A stretch of 64,000 nt of DNA from Nereocystis luetkeana (taxonomy: Eukaryota; Sar; Phaeophyceae; Laminariales; Laminariaceae), in contig JARUPZ010000010.1 in the NCBI GenBank assembly GCA_031213475.1, forward strand, positions 5,434,776 through 5,498,775, in the 5' to 3' direction. The position numbers and the translations under genes are program-made. The notes under the pieces are model-generated. The model was not told the DNA's origin. It searched no databases and saw only the letters and a list, made by a program, of their open reading frames with translations. Below, piece by piece: positions 10,206-20,399 of the stretch. Each line of letters starts with the position of its first letter. The first letter of the stretch is position 1.

Positions 10206-10468
10206 CCAGGTTCTCCCTGCTAATCCGCCTGGTACCTTGCTACCCAGACTGCCGTCTCCGCCCTGCGTTCGTCAACTGTGCCCAGCCCCTTGGCGCCAGA
10301 CAATACGAAACGAGCAGAGCACGTTCGTCATCCAACCACGCCACACGACTCCTTCAGTACGGCTTATCAATCAGAAAAGGAAGAGAAAGAAATAAAATGC
10401 AAATCACGGGAGAATCAGCGCAAGAAAGAAAAAAACGAAAGAAAAAAACGAAACAAAAAGAGAAGAGT

Positions 10469-10470
<2 letters not shown>

Positions 10471-10501
<31 letters not shown>

Positions 10502-10823
10502 CCATCCCATTCATTATCTTCGCACATCTTCTTCTCTCTCTCCTTCCAACTCGTAACTCAGATCCGGGGTCACATAGCAGGCTCTTCTCCCCCCTTCCCG
10601 CTACGGTACGTGCCTTCATTTTTATCGCGAGAAGATTTCAGCCTTCTTCTTCCCTCGTCGACTCGCATCGAATTGTGCCTACCCACGCTGCAAGGCGCTC
10701 TCAACAATTGAATCCCTTTTTTATTTTTGCAAATAAAGTCAAAGTCCGACCCTCCTAGGGCTCGAACCCAGGACTCAAACAAGTAGAATTCGAGGTTAAC
10801 CACTTGAACCACCGGGGCGACCG
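10471..10823 (-). repeat. tRNA-derived SINE J, copy 1
   Basis: On the minus strand: tRNA-like head with A-box TGGTTCAAGTGG and B-box GGTTCGAGCCC, a body of about 230 bp, then a poly(A) tail of about 30 (poly-T at 10471-10501). Full-length relatives lie at 12291-12646 and 51499-51847, and truncated ones at 31514-31717 and 45828-45945. The pol III boxes plus A tail make this a SINE. Confidence 0.88.
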
Positions 10824-10826
10824 TGC

Positions 10827-11019
10827 AGCAGTTCCGTTGTTGGGGACAAACACGTCAAATTCTATGTACAGCGCCAGTAGTTTGCCCCCCAAAACGGGAC
10901 TGCAATTTTGCCTGATGAGGGTTCTTTTAAACCTTGCAGGACCGCAGTCCCGTTTTGGGGGCAACGTGGTTAGAATCCGAGTGGTTTGCCCCCAAAACGG
11001 GACTGGAGTCCTAACAGGT
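10827..11019. mobile_element. Two adjacent MITE B copies
   Basis: The first (10827-10926) is diverged: GCAGTTCCG...CCCCAAAACGGGACTGC. The second (10931-11019) follows a TTAA at 10927-10930 and is a better palindrome with GGACCGCAGTCCCGTTTTGG and its inverse. The right TTAA of the second copy has decayed. Confidence 0.7.
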
Positions 11020-11208
11020 TTGAAATATAACCCTCATGGGCTTCACGGGGGAAAATCGACGATAAAAAGCGACGAATTACAGCAAGCAGCAACGGCCTGG
11101 GTGATGAAGGGCATGATACAAAGTTGGTGTCCAAAGTCACAATGGTTGGACGCAAGGAGTCGTACGTATGAATTATTTAGCTTGTTCTTCTCAAGTTGTC
11201 TGCCACAT

Positions 11209-11565
11209 CCCCCTGCGGGAAGGCACGACATCAGTTTTTCTTTCTTCTTTATTTTTCCCTTTTTCTCGGCCGAATTGTTTTCCACATTTTCTTCGTTTGC
11301 TTTTGTTGTCTGTTTTGTCCCTTTCATAGAATATGTATGTAGTGCCTGCAATATCCTGTATGACGACATGGCATTGCATGGTCTACTGCTGCTGTTGTGC
11401 TTACTGCATACCAGGTACATAACAATGTAGTATCTCGGTGGCGTAGTTTTGTCACCACATACTGGTAACTTGGACGCATCTCTCATCTCACTAGGATTGA
11501 AGAATCGGCACGGACACTGGTTGTGCTGGATGTCGACGGGTAGAAAGAACGGTTTAACCTTATAA
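11209..11565 (-). repeat. Repeat I, copy 2
   Basis: The inverse of family I, ending GGTAGAAAGAACGGTTTA. It has TACCAGGTA at 11407 within the segment that reads CACGTATGCAG (no insertion) in the 11.9-kb copy. Confidence 0.6.
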
Positions 11566-11750
11566 GGACTGCGGTACTAAAAGGGCTTATGTGAAGAACA
11601 TGCACATGGCACGGGCTAGACTGGTTCTGGGCCCTCACATTTCAAGCTGCTTGGAGACGGTTGACAATGCTAACGTCATCAACGATTGTTCTGGTCGCTA
11701 TCTTTGCAAAACTCAATGTGGTTGATGTGTGCTGTATCTGTGTGTTCTTC

Positions 11751-11848
11751 CCTATTAGGACTGCAATCCCGTTTTGGTGACACACTACTTAGACTTTGAG
11801 TGGTTCATCCCCAAAACGGGACTGCAGCCCCAACAGTACTACAAGGGT
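11751..11848. mobile_element. MITE B, diverged
   Basis: Inverted arms GGACTGCAATCCCGTTTTGG and CCCCAAAACGGGACTGCAGC, followed by AAGGGTTAAAA. A shorter relic lacking the stem lies near 11565-11590. Confidence 0.65.
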
Positions 11849-11856
11849 TAAAACCG

Positions 11857-12122
11857 TTTTTTCTACCCGTCGACATCCAGCACAACTCTTCGATTGTTTC
11901 CTTTCGTTTCTCTATTTCATAGAATGTGTGTATGTCGTGCCTGTCGTATCTAGTATGATAACATGGCATTGCATTGCCCACTGCTGTGCTTACTGCATAC
12001 GTGGCAACGTAGTATTCTGTGGCGTAGCTCTCCACAGAACTTGTATCTCTTCTATTAATAGGATTGAAGAATCGGCACGGACACTGGTTGTGCTGGATGT
12101 CGACGGGTAGAAAGAACGGTTT
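11857..12122 (-). repeat. Repeat I, copy 3
   Basis: Inverse copy containing TTCTATTAATAGGATTG. Four relatives have the same site without TTAATA (CTAGGATTG, or CTAGA in the 12.1-kb copy). At CACGTATGCAG it represents the empty state for the TACCWGGTA insertions seen in other copies. Confidence 0.65.
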
Positions 12123-12990
12123 AGTGTGAAGCACACACAACCAGTGTACATGCCTATTTTTCAATCCTAGAGAGGTATATTTACAGGCTCTGTGGTCAGT
12201 AAACTACGCGACAAAAGATATTGCTTCGTTGCGAAGTACGAGGTAGTAAGACGAGCAGAGAACGCAATACCATGTCATCATGCTGGAGCCGGTCGCCCCG
12301 GTGGTTCAAGTGGTTAACCTCGGATTCTACGTGTGTTTTGAGTCCTGGGTTCGAGCCCCAGGTGGGTCGGACATTTGACTTTATTTGCAAAAATAAAAAT
12401 AAAAAAGGATTCAATTGTTGAGAGCGCCTTGCAGCGTGGGTTGGCACAATTCGATGCGAGTCGACGAGGGAAGAAAAGGCTGAAATCTTCTCGCGATAAA
12501 AACGAAGGCACGTACCGTAGCGGGAAGGGGGTAGAAGAGCCTGCTATGTGACCCCGGATCTGAGTTACGAGGTGGAAGGAGAGAGAGGACGATGTGCGAA
12601 GATAATGAATGGGATAAGCAAGAAAAAAAAAAACAAAAAAAAAAACAGAAGACACGACACAGACATTTCTACAAACGAGAAAAATAAAAGAAACCAAATG
12701 AAAACAATTCGAAAACCAAAACCAAAACAGCACTGTCGCGCCCCCGCAAAAGATGCGACAGACTAGCTGTACAAAACGAGGAAAATGACAAGAAAGAACA
12801 CCACCAAATAGAAATAAAGAGAGTTCGAGGCACAGAACCAAAGGAAAGAACAGGCAGACCGAAGCACATGAAAAAACAAAACAAACAGCACCCTCCAGGC
12901 AGCCATCCGCAGCAGTTAGTGGAACGTGTAGCACAGACAACGTCTATCTACTATTCGTAGTCGGTCTGGTACACTGCTACCCTGTCTGCC
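12122..12990 (+). repeat. Repeat I, copy 4, split by SINE J
   Basis: The 5' half (12122-12290) and purine-rich 3' half (12647-12990) align with copy 1 on either side of a SINE at 12291-12646. Later sequence includes CTGTCGCGCCCCCGCA and AGCACCCTCCAGGCAG, matching 10013 and 10161. Confidence 0.6.
12291..12646 (+). repeat. tRNA-derived SINE J, copy 2
   Basis: GGTCGCCCCGGTGG opens the tRNA-like head. The A-box TGGTTCAAGTGG and B-box GGTTCGAGCCC are exact to consensus. The body ends in an A-rich tail (12620-12646). It is inserted inside a repeat I copy. Confidence 0.88.
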
Positions 12991-13079
12991 GTCTCTGGGT
13001 CGCTGTGCTCGGGAAGGTTTCTAAAAGGTCTCTGTGCGGGCACAGAGCACTACTCTAGCATGCCGGGTTGTGTCGATGT

Positions 13080-13260
13080 GGGTAGTTGTGGTTATTGGGA
13101 TCGTCGACTACTACTGTGGTGTGGTGGTGCGGTGTGTGGCGGGTTATTATGGTTGTTGTTGTGCGTGTGGCTGTGGTAGTGGTTTTGGGGGTTGCTGTGG
13201 CTGTTCAGTTGTTCTGGTGTGATCGTGATTGTGGCTGTTGTGGTTGCCTTCATGGTTGCT
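13080..13260. repeat. GT/TGG-rich low-complexity tract
   Basis: Irregular TGTGGTTG-type repetition. The frames open here are composition artefacts. Confidence 0.7.
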
Positions 13261-13384
13261 GTACTATTAATAGCTGTGCGCTATTCTTCTCACGTTCTGT
13301 AGACCACACGGTTACGTAGCCCCCAATAACAATCTAGGAAGCGAAATCACGAGGAAGGCTAGGCTCCGACAGTTCTCTAAATGG

Positions 13385-13481
13385 GGGGGGGGGGGGGTAC
13401 TCATTTGTTGCTTGCCTTAATCATTTGACCATTGACCACGCATCCCTTTCGAGACGGAGCACCGTTCCTACTCCTACTGTA
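13385..13481 (+). repeat. Poly-G repeat G, copy 1
   Basis: Poly-G, then TACTCATTTGTTGCTTGCC, TGACCATTGACCACGCATCC, GAGACGGAGCACCG. Relatives lie at 15340-15435 (minus), 37390-37530, 49966-50065 and 61035-61175. It has the same skeleton as repeat F (poly-G, TACTC, TGACCATNGACC, CGCATCCCT, GACGGAGCA). Confidence 0.7.
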
Positions 13482-14253
13482 GTCCATGTGGTCACATGAA
13501 AGGCTAACCTAAAATAAACCTATTAATAGACGGGGGGGGGGATAGAGTCGGTGTCGCCACCAGAAAGACCAGCCTTCAAAAATTATCGAGAGGGGAAAAC
13601 ACGCGCCAGGTGAAGTTGCCCAGACTCTGTAAATTCGTAAATTCCCGTGTGCTCGAGTACGCTGCTATGCTATGCCGACAGGACCGACGACATGAATACG
13701 AGTGTTACCTTTTAGCCAGATATAACCACAAACCGAACAGTGCGGAAAATTCAACAGACCCCCTACTACTGTGCGGATTGTCCTGGTCACTATCCCAAAT
13801 TGAAAGAAGAAAACGAGTCTGAAACAGCGACCGAAACAATCCACAATGCAGTGGGTCTGTTGAATTTCCCCTGTTTCCTGTTTGTGGATTTCGTGAAATT
13901 CTGCAGCAAGCAAAAAAATCAAGTTCGTTAAATTTCACACTTTTGGGGGGAAAAATCAGGAAAATATGGAAGACAGAAAAATTGCCGCGAATTTTTTTTC
14001 GAAATTATGGAAAAAAGCTCTCCGATAAGAACGACCCTTAATAGGGCAAAAAGGCAACACCCGCACATAAAGTGGGTCCTATCAGCATTCGTAGCAGTGT
14101 ACTCGAGCATACGGGAATTTCACAGAGTCTGAGAAACTTTACCTGGCGCATGTTAGCCCCCCTCGAAACTATTTGCAAGCTTGTACCTTTCTTGTGGCCA
14201 CTGTCCAATAAGAGAACTATTGGAGGATTAGCCTTTATTGTGACCACAGGGAC
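13482..14253. mobile_element. 772-bp foldback element with TA flanks
   Basis: The ends GTCCATGTGGTCACA and TGTGACCACAGGGAC are inverted and flanked by TA (13480-13481 and 14254-14255). Inverted similarity then continues inward for roughly 250 bp per arm: CGCCAGGTGAAGTT near 13603 against its inverse near 14140, and GTGTGCTCGAGTAC near 13649 against its inverse near 14100. A further inner pair lies near 13745 and 13860. There is no transposase-like ORF. It is a long-arm foldback or MITE, perhaps mariner-related given the TA. Confidence 0.75.
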
Positions 14254-14419
14254 TATTAATAGACCGTTCCCACTCGAGAATAGTGGTGTACCTGGTGAGC
14301 CTTTTCGGGTCTAGGTATGGCGACTTACAAAGGGACAAGTACTGGGTGATTCATATCAGGTTAGAGTGTGTGTCAAGACTTCTTGATAGACTACAAGAAT
14401 AGTCTACTGAACTACTGTG

Positions 14420-14725
14420 TGTCTTCACATGAAACCGTTCTTTCTACCCGTTGACATCCCCCACAACCAGTGTCCGTGCCGATTCTTCAATCCTAGAAGA
14501 GATACAAGTTCTGTGGTCACGAAGCTACGCCACAGAGATACTCGTTGCCACGTACCAGGTACCTGGTATGCAGTACAAGCACAGCAGTGGGCAATGCAAT
14601 GCCATGCCATCATACTAGTACGACAGGCACGACATACACATTCTATGAAATAGATAAACGAAGGGAAACAATCAAAGAGAAAACAAAAACAAAGAAGACG
14701 AAATCGAAAAAAAAAAAAAAACTGT
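14420..14725 (+). repeat. Repeat I, copy 5
   Basis: It aligns with copy 1 from AAACCGTTCTTTCTACCCG onward. At the site reading CACGTATGCAG in the 11.9-kb copy it has two consecutive 7-bp insertions, giving TACCAGGTACCTGGTA. Confidence 0.65.
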
Positions 14726-14912
14726 ACGCAAATTAGTAGAGGGAAACCTACCTACGTCAAATGAGACGTAATTTAGGCGGTAAAAACATGAAACAACACA
14801 CACATACCTGGTAATACACACTAGTGGCAACACACACTATCACAACCCAACACTCGTCTATATAATACCAGTACCTGGAATGAAACCTTAAAACATCCTA
14901 TTATGAATAATA

Positions 14913-15015
14913 GTACGGGGGAACATAGTAATACGACCTACGGCAACAACAAAAACCCATATTTCCCCATTTTTCATGACAATATTTGGTCCTATTTACT
15001 CAAGGTCCCCCGTAA
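14913..15015. mobile_element. MITE A, 103 bp
   Basis: TA precedes GTACGGGGGAACATAG. The right end is GGTCCCCCGTAA followed by TA. It lies in the orientation opposite to the copy at 8.6 kb. Confidence 0.8.
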
Positions 15016-15339
15016 TATGTACCGTACATCGTCCGACGGCTGACAGAAGGGGGGACCAAAAGACCAAAACATTGTTTTTGTTTCCTCACCTGCTGTTCAT
15101 AACTGCATCCTCGTTTTCGGGACAAACAAACTTGAAATATTTCATGCTTAGAATTATACGGAGGACTGAAGTTCGTGTGTTTCGCCATAAATAAATACCC
15201 GTACTTACTACAATAACCTTACGAGCGTATGGTGACGGAGGTCGCAGACAGAGCCTCCGCCCCTCTCCCTCCCTCCTACCCCAGGCACACCAGCATAGAC
15301 GTGACGTGACGAATGACCCAACCCCTCAGCCGCGTCACC

Positions 15340-15435
15340 CCCCCCCCTCCGTCTCGGAAGCGATGCGTGGTCCATGATGAAATGACTAAGGCGACCAACA
15401 TATTTGTACGCGACCCACTCCCCCCCCCCTCGCCC
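15340..15435 (-). repeat. Poly-G repeat G, copy 2
   Basis: The inverse of copy 1 (CGATGCGTGGTCCATGATG then AAATGACTAAGGCGACCAAC and poly-C). It falls inside the presumed intron downstream of the exon at 15549-15683. Confidence 0.6.
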
Positions 15436-15548
15436 TCCCCCACCCTCCCGCACTCCAGGCGCATCAGCATGGACGGATGGCGTCACGCATAACCCAGCAA
15501 CCCAACCAAACCCTTCGGCAACATGCCAACAATTCCAAGAGTTCGCAC

Positions 15549-15683
15549 CTGCACATCTCTCCAGCTGTTGGTGGTGACGTTCGGCTGAGCGCCCTCCCCG
15601 ATTTTCGGGGCCGGCGTGGGCGCGGGGGTGGTAAAATTGCCGGTGAAGTTCGACGGGCTGGGGGTGCCGTCTAAAGACGCCAT
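15549..15683 (-). CDS. Possible first exon of an unknown host gene
   Basis: A 45-codon ORF begins at an ATG in the context GACCATGG. It is rich in Thr, Pro and Asn (TPSPSNFTGNFTTPAPTPAP), then KIGEGAQPNVTTNSWRDVQ. It stops exactly at a donor-like CAG|GTGCGA in phase 0. The frame runs on 21 codons to a stop, so splicing is not forced. Third positions are GC-rich, unlike the flanks. There is no signal peptide or known domain, and I do not recognise the product. Supporting an exon are start context, composition and donor. Against it, I cannot find the next exon downstream on the minus strand. Confidence 0.35.
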
Positions 15684-15699
15684 GGTCTTTCAAGTCGCC

Positions 15700-15875
15700 T
15701 CAAGTCTCTCGGCCAGTCACGCCAAGTCTCACCAAGCCTCGCCAAGCCTCGTCCAACCTCGCCCAAGCCTCGCCAAGCCTCGCCAAGCTCCGCCAAGCTC
15801 CGCCAAGCCTCGCCAAGCCAAGCCGAGTCAAACCAAGCCAAGCCAAGCAACGCCAAGCCAAGCCAAACCGCCGCC
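15700..15875. repeat. Minisatellite, CGCCAAGCCT-type units
   Basis: About sixteen imperfect 5- to 10-bp units (CCAAGCCTCG, CCAAGCTCCG, CCAAG) immediately upstream of the exon candidate. Long open frames across it on both strands are repeat artefacts. Confidence 0.85.
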
Positions 15876-16239
15876 CAACCCTCCGTCCCCCTCCTGCCCC
15901 CGTAGTCTCAAAGGAGCGAGAGAGTTGTACTGCTGCTGTTGATAATATAGATGCCCCAGCAAGTCGTCCACTCCTCAAAAGGCGACGCCTTCCACGTCCG
16001 AGCAATACCTATCTTGGGTCGGTTGTCCCGCTCCTCCCCTGCTCGCTTGACTGCCGGCCTGACGGAGTTTTTTTTTCGTTGTGCAGGCTCCTGTACATTT
16101 TGTTGCAACAAATAAATATGACACCATAACACAAGCAACAGCAGGAACAGCAACAGGAGCAACCGCAGCGGCAGAAACTAGAATCAAGCGCAGCGTGTAA
16201 ACATATACCGGTATTAAGCATGTACGAATCTTAGCAAGA

Positions 16240-16510
16240 TTCCATGGCGAGCTTCAGCGAAGCGGGCAATGCGAGTTATGTCTTTTGCGAAATCGTTGGC
16301 CGATCAGATGAAGGTACTGGAGATAAACGTGACCTCTTTCAGACGTGAGGAGTGCCGTGTGCCGTATGTTGGGTAAAGCTGTCAGACATATTTCCTGAGA
16401 CCAGTATCATAGAACGCGCCAGTGATGAGCGTCAGCCGCGGGGGCAAGCGGCGGAATGCGAGTTTTGTACGTACGCGCTAAGAATTGGCCAATCAGATTG
16501 GTGTTGTCTC
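16240..16510. repeat. Diverged direct repeat with CCAAT-like cores
   Basis: CAATGCGAGTTATGTC...GTTGGCCGATCAGATG (16268-16312) and GAATGCGAGTTTTGTAC...ATTGGCCAATCAGATTGG (16454-16502) are related and follow similar AGCGGGC or AAGCGGC text. ATTGGCCAAT is a palindromic CCAAT box. Whether this is promoter or repeat cannot be told from here. Confidence 0.4.
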
Positions 16511-16747
16511 TACGACGTGATGAATAAACACCAAGTTCGTACCGAAAATTACACAACCTCAACGTCGCACTGGTACGTAGTCGTTGCGGGTCGCGCAGAC
16601 GAGCAGACGTCAAGTGAACGGCTTCCATCAACTTCCAAGCCTTCACGCCAACAGCAGTGGGGGGAGGTATTCAGGGTCCAGGAGGTGGTCCCCTTCTCCG
16701 TAATACGGGCTATCATAGCGGCTGAAAACCGTTTCAGTCACACACGG

Positions 16748-17090
16748 TGAAGAGCGTTGAGTTCGCGCACAGGAGAGCGCGGTCGATTCTCAGTGCTCGT
16801 TTTCTCGACAACAACGGCGGTTGTTATGTAAAAGGGTGCTATTGATAACTAAACTCGAAAAAAATCATATAATTTTCGGGACTCTCTAGACCAAATCTTT
16901 CCGAAAACGCCGCTTGACCCTTTTAGAACTGCAGCCCCGTTTTGGGGACAAAAACCAGTCGTTTCTCCCCGAAACGGCACTGCAGTCCTACGTACAAGGT
17001 TTAATATTCGGCTTTGGCACAACCTTCCCGTCCTGGTAAAATCGAGCGCTAAAAAACGATCGCACCCACTTCTGTGCCAACTCAACAATG
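16748..17090 (+). repeat. Repeat M, copy with MITE B inserted
   Basis: Sister of 1060-1330 in the opposite orientation. MITE B interrupts it at 16918-17000. Confidence 0.6.
16918..17000. mobile_element. MITE B inside repeat M
   Basis: TTGA before and TTAA after (17001-17004). Arms CCCTTTTAGAACTGCAGCCC and CCCCGAAACGGCACTGCAG. Confidence 0.75.
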
Positions 17091-19640
17091 CTCTTTACTC
17101 GTACCCAACACACGAGTAATACTGCTGGTACGATCAACACTGCTGCTGTCGTTGTTCACACATTCCCACTGCTTTAATAGTTCCCTCGGGGGTAAAAATT
17201 GCAACGCACTAAACTCAGGTATCCAGGTAAGAGTAGGTTGCCCGCAAAACCGTGGGTGCAGGCTGACATCTCCGTCGGCAGTTGATTTCTGGAATGATGG
17301 TACGCTGTGTGCTCTGTGCTCTGCTGAACCTCAAGTAAAAAGTTTTTTATGTCGTTTTGACGTACTGTTGATACCGGCACGTATCATGCCACTATATATG
17401 TCCGTAAATGTAACCACATTTCGTTTACTATTATTAACTAAAACGTTCCTTATATTTATGAACAATAGTTGTTGTATATATATACCCGTATACCCTGTGC
17501 TGCCGCCGCTGGTGCTGTACGGGGATACATACGTACTGCGTAAGAAGTACTCCTGCTGTGTACTGGTACGAACCAGGCCCGGAGCACATTTGTGGGCATA
17601 TACCCGGTACCAGGTACATGTTGCACCATACGGCCGTTTTTATTTGCGTGTTCGTACTGCTGTGTGTATGCACGAGAGTTGTTTCGTTTGTGTTGCAGTC
17701 ACGACACAAACGAAGTTTTTGAACACAAACAAACAAACAAACCGCCAACCGCGTTGAAAACGAAAAAAAGTACGCACGACGGGCAGGAGCAGGCACGGGG
17801 AGTAGCAGCAGCGGCAGGAGCAGAGAAGCAGCAGAAACGGCAGCCAGTGAAAGGGCACGGTCCGAAATGAAACACGGCCTGGAAGAAGGGTGCAGGATAT
17901 ATATATAGGGTCTGAAACCCGAGCTAAAGCAGACGCACTCACGGCTGCGTGTGACTGCTGTGCTGGCTGGTGGCGTCGAAAACGAAAAAGAAGAAAAATC
18001 GGGACGGGAGGTGCGACTGGTGTATGGCGGGGTGGGGCAGACTACCTGCATTTTCAGTGTCCTGTCATACCAGGTACAGACGGCAGATAACCAACCCACA
18101 CTATTTTATCTTGAATACGAAAAAAGGCAAGAAAAAAAAAAAAACGCACCAGGTGGGCTGCACCAGGAGGAGCCGCAAACAGCAACAACTCGAAAGCAAT
18201 AAAACCTTTCAACCTTCCAAACATGCCGGCACGTGTTGCTTGATTGACGTGTACACGAAGGTTCTGTGGGCTTGCTTCTAAGGACGAAGGGTCTTGTATC
18301 CATCGCAAAAACCAGCGCAACAGGCAAACCGAGCAGTGATCTCTTATCTGTGTGCTGAGAACAAGCAAACGACGCCCCGGCAGCTCAACAATCGGTCCAA
18401 TCGTCTGTTGGTTGTTTGCATTATCTTGTCCCTCGAAACACGAAAGGAATACAGCGAGCAAGCCCGATCGTTTCGGAGCGCCCCCTGCTCTACGCCCTTC
18501 GTTATCCCGACTCGCCGGCTCACCGACCACTCGGCTCGGGATGGGGCAGCCAGGTTTCAGGGCCCACCCGCAGCTGACGCAGAGGATGCAAACGGTCACT
18601 CCAAACAAAGGTAGACACAACGGTGGGGCAGCAGCAGCAGCACGCACAGCAATGCGTAGGACTCCCAATCCCATATACGAGAGCAACGGACTGGATGGAG
18701 TCAGTCAGGGAATATACTTCTTACACCAGCCCGCGACAGGAAAATCTCCTGCGCGTTCATCCCTACTCAGCAGTGCAACCAACTCCCACTTCACCTGCTG
18801 TCTGAAGCGTTCCAAGGAAGCCCCCGGCGGAGGGCAGCTCCCTACTATGTAGCTCGTAAAACCTCCTAAACGGACAATTCCATGAACGTCGACATCGAAA
18901 CGCCTTAATTTTATCATTGAAATCCGTGGATGCGGGACAATAAGCAAAGCTGTCCCGTGAGCCGTGAGGTGTAAAATTGCCGACGATAAAATGTGTCCAC
19001 GACGATACGACGATACGCCGATGCACGTGCACACTGCATGCCGGGAGTGACAGAGCCTAAGTCGCTAGCATAGACGCGCGGAAACTCGCTGAGTGGCTTT
19101 GGAAACGAGTCGGGCCAGTCTGGTATCACCCACACATATGTCATGTTCCGTACTTCCAGCTTGAAAGTCTACAGGCAGTCGTTCGTAAATATAAGAAACC
19201 TTTTTATATAAATATAAATATCAAAACGGTCGTAATATTTCCGGACAAAGAGGTATGATATACGGTACCAGGTACGTAGCAAGAGACAAACACGTACCAG
19301 GTACCTGGTATGAAGGAAGCAACAACAGCCGTTGCAACTTCGACGATACCAAGTCGGGGCCCAGCGAACAACGAACGTCGAAGACTAAAGCACACAAGAA
19401 AAAAACACATCACTACAACGTACGATGGACAAACAAACGTGGGCAATACCATGAGGGCCGCTGTGCTGCCGAAGCGCCCGTTGGCGAGATCAAACCCATA
19501 ATATCTCTGGGCCTGTAACTAAAAAGCACTCCGTACCTGGCACGAGAGAGTTGAGACGTTGACGCACACCCCGAGACAAACAAACATGATCCATAGTTGT
19601 TTCTTTGGGGATAACACAGTCACGGCGTACACTATTTTAT
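17091..19640. other. Anonymous 2.5-kb stretch
   Basis: No gene family recognised. A 210-codon minus frame at 18054-18686 and a 166-codon plus frame overlapping it are both open, so neither is convincing. The minus one has Ala/Gly-rich and Phe-rich patches. TACCAGGTA-type motifs occur at 17609, 18068, 19265 and 19296. A host gene with short exons cannot be excluded. Confidence 0.3.
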
Positions 19641-19710
19641 ACCAGTACCTGGTACCAGATACTGCTGATGCCGCTGTCTCGTCTTATCTTTGGCGCTTAT
19701 GACGTACCAG

Positions 19711-20085
19711 GTTGTTGTTGTTGTTGTTGTTCTCACATTAACTCACAATACAATGCATTCCGTGGTCGCAGGACAGGCTCCAATAACTCTGGAGTGGAAG
19801 AAATACCTCAAGTAAAACAGAGGCAAAAACAAAAAACAAGCTTACGCACTCCACCACTGCGGACACCAGGGAAGCAAAAAGGAGACTATTAATAGCAGAC
19901 AAAACCTAAAAAAGAAGATGAAGCGAAGCAAAAAACAATACCAATACAAAACAAAAACAGTAAGCAGATAGCAAAACGCAAAAAAGGCAAAACGGACCAT
20001 ACTAACAAAGACACAAAGAGGTACAAACGGGAATGAAAGAAAAATGAAAAAAAGAAGGGACAAAAAAGCGATAGTCACGGGCGGG
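19711..20085 (-). mobile_element. RTE-like LINE 3' fragment
   Basis: The (GTT)n tail, TCTCACATTAACTCACAATA and about 340 bp of A-rich 3' UTR match the full LINE at 20400-20770 on the same strand. It is 5'-truncated inside the UTR, the common outcome of aborted target-primed reverse transcription. It abuts repeat D at its 5' end. Confidence 0.85.
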
Positions 20086-20398
20086 TGCGTTTCGTACGGT
20101 GCAGGCAGCACTTCAGACAGCATCCACTGTAGTCAGCAGCCACGAGTTGGTTAGAGGTGGGAACGGGGGTACTCTATGTTATAGTTGAGAGGATATATAC
20201 CCGCGGCCATGTTAGTTCAGTTTGCACATTGATTTTAGTTCGGGTGCGCTTTCTTCGTCTCGTGTATTTTGAGGCAGCCGAATTCTCGATTTTTTTCGTT
20301 TTTTTCGGATCTTCCTAGGGCTCCAGCACCTTTGTGTGACCACGGACTCATTCGTCAGAGAGTTAATGTGAGAACAACAACAACAACAAACAATAGTA
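20086..20398 (+). repeat. Repeat D, copy 2, with (AAC)n tail
   Basis: It matches 5118-5475 from GTGCGTTTCGTACGGTGCAG to GTTAATGTGAGAACAACAAC. It ends seven bases from the tail of the oppositely oriented LINE, so two AAC/GTT tails face each other. GCCATGTTAGTTCAG here lacks the TTAATA present in the 5.2-kb copy. Confidence 0.8.
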
Positions 20399-20399
20399 C

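Noticed and set aside
10172-10711. A 179-codon plus-strand ORF
   Set aside because: It runs through the poly-T tail and body of an antisense SINE, giving poly-Phe. It is a repeat artefact.
13482-14253. Mutator-like element with a transposase
   Set aside because: No ORF over 70 codons with any transposase feature, and the TA flanks do not fit the 8-10 bp duplications of that group.
15700-15942. SQAKPRQA-type repetitive protein
   Set aside because: The frame is a translation of the CCAAG minisatellite and is open on both strands.
18054-18686. A 210-codon minus-strand gene
   Set aside because: Overlapping plus-strand frames are equally open and there is no domain, start context or codon bias to favour it.
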